From Paracoccaceae bacterium (GTDB lineage: Bacteria > Pseudomonadota > Alphaproteobacteria > Rhodobacterales > Rhodobacteraceae), in assembly GCA_004153385.1 (NCBI GenBank), contig SDAL01000001.1, positions 558,001 through 622,000 on the forward strand: a stretch of 64,000 bases of DNA, read 5' to 3'. Each line of letters begins with the position of its first letter. The first letter of the stretch is position 1. Below the pieces are notes generated by a model. It did not search any database, was not told the origin of the DNA, and was given only the letters and a program-made list of their open reading frames with translations. The translations under genes and the position numbers were made by a program. Below, in pieces: positions 57,356 to 64,000 of the stretch.

Positions 57356-58063
57356 ATGCGGATTTTGTTAGTTGAAGACGATCCCGCCACGTCGCGCAGC
57401 ATCGAATTGATGCTGACGCATGCCAACTTGAACGTATATTGTACCGATCTTGGTGAAGAAGGCGTCGACCTTGCCAAGTTATATGATTATGACTTGATCC
57501 TTCTGGATTTGAATTTGCCAGATATGAATGGTCATGAAGTTTTGCGCCAGCTCCGTTTATCAAAGGTCGATACGCCTATTTTAATTCTTAGCGGTGCTGA
57601 TGATACTGAAAACAAGATCAAAGGATTTGGTTTTGGTGCGGATGACTACATGACGAAACCGTTCCACCGTGAAGAACTGGTGGCGCGCATCCATGCGATC
57701 ATCCGTCGCTCCAAAGGGCATGCGCAATCTATCATCCATACAGGCAAGATCTCTGTAAATCTTGATGCTAAAACGGTTGAGACAGACGATGGCACAGTGC
57801 ATTTGACGGGTAAAGAGTATCAAATGCTTGAGTTACTCAGCCTCCGTAAAGGGACCACCTTAACTAAGGAGATGTTTCTCAATCATCTTTACGGCGGCAT
57901 GGATGAGCCAGAGCTTAAGATTATTGATGTCTTTATTTGCAAGCTTCGCAAAAAATTGGCAGATGCAACAGGGGGGTGCAATTATATAGAAACGGTATGG
58001 GGCCGTGGGTATGTTTTGCGTGATCCGTCTTCGGATGAAGATAGAAGCCGACTGGCTGTTTGA
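57356..58063 (+). CDS. ctrA: Cell-cycle response regulator CtrA
   Basis: CtrA, 235 residues: an OmpR-type receiver plus winged-helix master regulator of the alphaproteobacterial cell cycle, motility and gene transfer. The receiver is [20 protein letters not shown] with Asp51 in [13 protein letters not shown] and Lys in [11 protein letters not shown]; the DNA-binding part is [68 protein letters not shown]. It receives phosphate from CckA via ChpT. It follows sciP by 93 bases on the same strand. The C-terminal tail EDRSRLAV lacks a clear AA degradation signal. Confidence 0.98.
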   Translation: MRILLVEDDPATSRSIELMLTHANLNVYCTDLGEEGVDLAKLYDYDLILLDLNLPDMNGHEVLRQLRLSKVDTPILILSGADDTENKIKGFGFGADDYMTKPFHREELVARIHAIIRRSKGHAQSIIHTGKISVNLDAKTVETDDGTVHLTGKEYQMLELLSLRKGTTLTKEMFLNHLYGGMDEPELKIIDVFICKLRKKLADATGGCNYIETVWGRGYVLRDPSSDEDRSRLAV

Positions 58064-59062
58064 TATTATAAAAATCTAATTTAAATAATAAATTTATATA
58101 TAAGAATATAGCATTATCCAAAATTTCGGCATTTCGAAGATTTCAGGCGTGTTTTAAGGCGCTCAGTCTTTACAATCAGTGTCTTATTCCCTTGCCTAAG
58201 AGCTATGGCTAGTAATTTGAATGTAAAGAAAAATGTAGCATCATCTCCTTTGCAGTCGATATATTTTGCTGATGCTTGCCTTCGTCTTTGATCCGGTATT
58301 CAGGAATGTAGGTGAACGTATTCATAATCTCATGCGGGCCGCACTTGTTGATCGTTTTGTGCAACGCAGCGACGTGAAACTCTGCCTGCAGCGTTTTTCC
58401 CTGCGCCAAGCCAGCACTTTTCGCGTGGGCCAGCCCATGTTGGAAGCCGAAAACCGGCTTGGAGTGGCATCGGCAGATAAGGTCTTCAAGTGGTCCTCGG
58501 CGCTTAGGATAGTATCGTTTGTGTTTGGCTTCCCGCGCGGATTTGTTCAAAGTCAGCCCGTTTGATGATTCATCTTGGCATAAAGTCATCACCAATTTTT
58601 GAGCAGCTGATACGGCCCAGATTTTTTTCGACAAAGCAGGAAATTGGCATTATTTTACAGAGCTTTACGTCCTATGCTTTGGTATTCGGCTCGCAAAATC
58701 AATGTCGTCAGATTGATCGTAATCGCTCGATAGGGGCCGCAGGTCACTTTTGAACTATTGGATCGATCAGGGTGACTGTCTTCGCGGCGAGGTAGAAGGC
58801 TGTTCCTATGACGTCTCGTCGAGATCTAACCCTTCACTCCCCGTAGTCAGGCGACGGATGCTGCGATGCATCTACCAACCTAGTCAGCATAATAGGCGCG
58901 GCCAGCAAACTGAACATCTGCTCTTGTCTCCCAAAACACGATGTGGCGATTGCCAAGTTCGGCTCCATCGCGTTCCGTTTTCATGCGCGACGGGATTCCC
59001 TAGAGAATACTGCGGAAAAAACCGTTTTTACATGTTACCGCATCGAGTGCAGCTTGACTGTT
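58064..59062. other. AT-rich and gene-poor stretch behind ctrA
   Basis: The first about 70 bases (58064-58130) are strongly AT-rich compared with the rest of the window. Frames at 58209-58634 (reverse) and 58266-58565 (forward) lie over each other; neither has a ribosome site or family pattern. No terminator of ctrA was found. Confidence 0.5.
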
Positions 59063-59880
59063 CTAGGCATCGGCTGGTGCCCACGTGCCACGGCAAAACT
59101 CGTCCGGTCTGTTGATCTGATTGTAGTAGCTTTCGAGGATATCGGCAAGACAGGCCTGCGCATCAGAAGCATTCAGCTTGGTGGTGTCGATGATGGTCAT
59201 GGCGCGTGAGAGAGGTTCCGCGCCTGTGTTGTCCACCGCATAGAGCCGGTTCTTGCGGCCCTTTCCAATAGGGCGCCGGGCGCTCGGCAGGATCGTTGTG
59301 GATGGCCACGCGACCGTCGGCCAGGAAAACACTGAAGGCCTTCATCCGCGCGGCTATAGGGAAAGGCCTTGGCCAGATCGCTTTTACTTGATGCGGGGGG
59401 AGCTGCTGTTCGGACCATGCAAAGAATGCCGTTATGGCTCAGCTGGTGACGTGCCGTATAGTGTACGACAGCGGGCGGCCCGTTACGGTCCCGTTCGATG
59501 TGATAGACCTTGCCGATCCTGTCGCGCGTTTGGCGGGCGATCTTGGATTTGGTTGCGGTCCAGACGTCGTGGCGGTCACGCCGCAGACAGGCCTCGCAGG
59601 CCGCCTCACTCATCCCCTTGCGCATATCCGTCACGCCACAGGCCGGACACATCTGGACACCGGCGCCACGCCCGATCATGCGGCGGCCTCCGGCACTCGG
59701 GTCGCCACTGGCACATCCAAAGGAGACCAAAGGCCCGCCCGCGTTACCTCATGGCGCTGCGCAATATGTGTCACCCTCGCGCCATCGACCCCAACCGGCA
59801 GGACCATCTCGAGCGTGTTACCATCGCTCCACCGCGAGACAGGCGGCGACACTGGAGCGCGCACCAATGCGCGCGTCTAG
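59063..59880 (-). pseudogene. Decayed IS66-family element
   Basis: Reading the reverse strand from 59880 down: RRWSDG-like text WSDGNTLEMVLPVGVDG and AQRHEVTRAG (orf1, TnpA-like), then ACGVTDMRKGMSEAACEAC (orf2, TnpB-like), then IARQTRDRIGKVYHIERDRN and PERPAPYWKG, LYAVDNTGAEPLSRAMTIIDTTKLN, ACLADILESYYNQINRPDEF and the stop at 59063 (C-terminal end of orf3, TnpC). Frameshifts and deletions separate the blocks, so the element is dead. Terminal repeats were not found. Confidence 0.75.
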
Positions 59881-62691
<2,811 letters not shown>

Positions 62692-62692
62692 A

Positions 62693-64000
62693 ATGGCGGG
62701 ACGTCCTGAAATTCTGTTTCCACTGTTTGGCGCGTTGGAAAGCCTGCCGGGGATCGGCCCCAAGCTTGCACAGACAATGGCCGCATCGGGGATCGACAAA
62801 CCGCGCGATCTGCTGTTCACCTTGCCCCACAGCGTGATTGATCGACGTCCGGTGCCAACGGTTCAGGGGCTGGGACATGGACAGATCGTCACGGTTGAGG
62901 TGCGCGTCTTGCGCCACCACAGGGCCGCGCGTTCGGGCGCGCCCTCGCGCGTGGTCGTTGAGGATGCCCAGACCGAGCTGACGCTGGTGTTCTTTCGCGG
63001 GTCCGACCAGTGGCTTGAACGCCAGCTGCCGGTGGGCGCGCAGCGGCTGGTTTCCGGCAAGATCGAATTTTATGACGGGCGTGCGCAAATCGTGCATCCC
63101 GATTACATCGTCCCCCCTGAGGACGTCGATCAGCTGCCGCGGTTCGAGCCGGTGTACCCCTTGACCCAAGGCGTCAGCCAGAAGGTGATGAGCAAAGCCA
63201 CCCAAGGCGGACTTGCGCGGCTGCCCGCGCTTGAGGAGTGGATTGATCCGGGCGTGATGAAACGCGAGGCGTGGCCGGCGTGGGGGGACGCGCTTCATCA
63301 GGCCCATGCGCCACAACATCAGGCCGATTGTGCACCGGATGCACCTGCGCGTGCGCGACTGGCGTATGACGAGTTGTTTGCCCATCAGTTGACGCTGGCG
63401 CTTGCGCGCAGGTCCGTCAGGCGCAAGGCGGGGCGTGCCACACGTGGCGACGGGCGTATTTCAACACGGGTGATGGGGGCATTGCCCTATACCCCGACGG
63501 GGGCACAATCGCGCGCCCTGTCACAGATCCGCGATGACATGGCCCAACCCCAGCGTATGAACCGGCTGTTGCAAGGCGATGTGGGCTCGGGCAAAACCCT
63601 TGTGGCCCTGCTTTCTATGGTAACGGCTGTTGAGGCGGGCGGGCAGGCTGTGATGATGGCGCCTACAGAAATCCTCGCACGTCAGCACTTTGAAAGCCTT
63701 GCGCCACTTGCCCAGCAGGCCGGTTTGAATATTGCGGTTCTGACAGGGCGCGACAAAGGGGCTGATCGGGCCGCCAAGCTGGCCGATCTGGCGCAAGGTC
63801 GCATCGATATGTTGCTGGGCACCCATGCCGTCTTCCAAAAAGACGTTCATTTCCATGATCTGCGGTTGGTGATTATTGATGAACAGCACCGCTTTGGTGT
63901 GGCTCAACGCATGGAGTTGGGCGCCAAGGGGCGCGCCGTCGATATACTTGTGATGACTGCCACGCCGATCCCGCGCTCTCTCGCGCTGACGCAATATGGG
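62693..64000 (+). CDS. recG: ATP-dependent DNA helicase RecG, 5' part (partial)
   Basis: RecG, first about 436 residues, extending past the window. Starts ATG at 62693 (MAGRPEILFPLFGALESLPGIGPKLAQ), one base after the ligA stop. The wedge/OB domain with LPGIGPKLA and DLLFTLPHSVIDRRP is followed by the helicase Walker A LLQGDVGSGKTLVALL, PTEILARQHFESL, GTHAVFQKDV, Walker B-like VIIDEQHRFGVAQR and MTATPIPRSLALT. RecG remodels stalled forks and Holliday junctions. No ribosome site is clear, so it may be translationally coupled to ligA. Confidence 0.95.
   Translation, partial: MAGRPEILFPLFGALESLPGIGPKLAQTMAASGIDKPRDLLFTLPHSVIDRRPVPTVQGLGHGQIVTVEVRVLRHHRAARSGAPSRVVVEDAQTELTLVFFRGSDQWLERQLPVGAQRLVSGKIEFYDGRAQIVHPDYIVPPEDVDQLPRFEPVYPLTQGVSQKVMSKATQGGLARLPALEEWIDPGVMKREAWPAWGDALHQAHAPQHQADCAPDAPARARLAYDELFAHQLTLALARRSVRRKAGRATRGDGRISTRVMGALPYTPTGAQSRALSQIRDDMAQPQRMNRLLQGDVGSGKTLVALLSMVTAVEAGGQAVMMAPTEILARQHFESLAPLAQQAGLNIAVLTGRDKGADRAAKLADLAQGRIDMLLGTHAVFQKDVHFHDLRLVIIDEQHRFGVAQRMELGAKGRAVDILVMTATPIPRSLALTQYG

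Overview
The window looks like a chromosomal segment of a marine alphaproteobacterium of the Rhodobacterales (Roseobacter group). The reasons are an alphaproteobacterial cell-cycle set (hybrid kinase CckA, response regulator CtrA and its small partner SciP), a GAAC-N7-GAAC SOS box in front of recA, tRNA genes with encoded CCA ends, and core genes of typical alphaproteobacterial type (guaB-rsmB, alaS, cysS-cimA, ligA-recG). Species cannot be named from the sequence alone.

Layout. 1-6.5 kb: an iron-siderophore uptake operon (TonB receptor 3' end, binding protein, two permeases, ATPase), then an ABC half-transporter of exporter fold. 6.6-10.1 kb: an emrAB-type efflux pair divergent from a tetR gene, with two palindromes sharing one half-site between them. 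10.4-14.1 kb: a GntR regulator, a streptomycin/hydroxyurea-kinase-like gene, a gene-poor stretch, two identical tRNA-Asn genes and an MBL-fold hydrolase. 14.2-18.9 kb: an EnvZ-like kinase, lon with a possible heat-shock promoter, an HU-like protein and tRNA-Val(CAC). 18.9-26.5 kb: accessory DNA between two inverted tRNA-Val genes, holding phage-like small genes, hypothetical proteins, yaeQ, an IS5 scrap and a DMT transporter pair with a LysR regulator. 26.6-35.8 kb: mixed genes including tfoX-like, a frameshifted SnoaL-like gene, an NmrA-like reductase with an HxlR regulator, a small outer-membrane protein, ppk2, metA, a P-loop ATPase and a FemAB/GNAT-like protein.

35.9-52.9 kb is the core block: guaB, rsmB, cckA (with a full CtrA box just upstream), recA, a MarR-GNAT fusion, alaS, cysS, cimA, a phytoene-synthase-like gene, and cheB-cheD without other che genes. 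52.9-55.7 kb holds decayed IS5 and IS256 elements. mnmA, sciP and ctrA follow, then an AT-rich gap and a decayed IS66 element (59.1-59.9 kb), then ligA and the 5' part of recG, which runs off the window.

The most notable signal is in front of cysS: a 14-codon leader ORF with two adjacent Cys codons whose stop codon lies inside a stem, followed by sequence able to form mutually exclusive stems. This looks like a cysteine-responsive attenuator of the cysteinyl-tRNA synthetase gene. Other points of interest are the CtrA box before cckA, the paired TetR palindromes, a one-base homopolymer frameshift in the SnoaL-like gene, and MetA carrying a Glu expected of an acetyl-CoA-specific enzyme.
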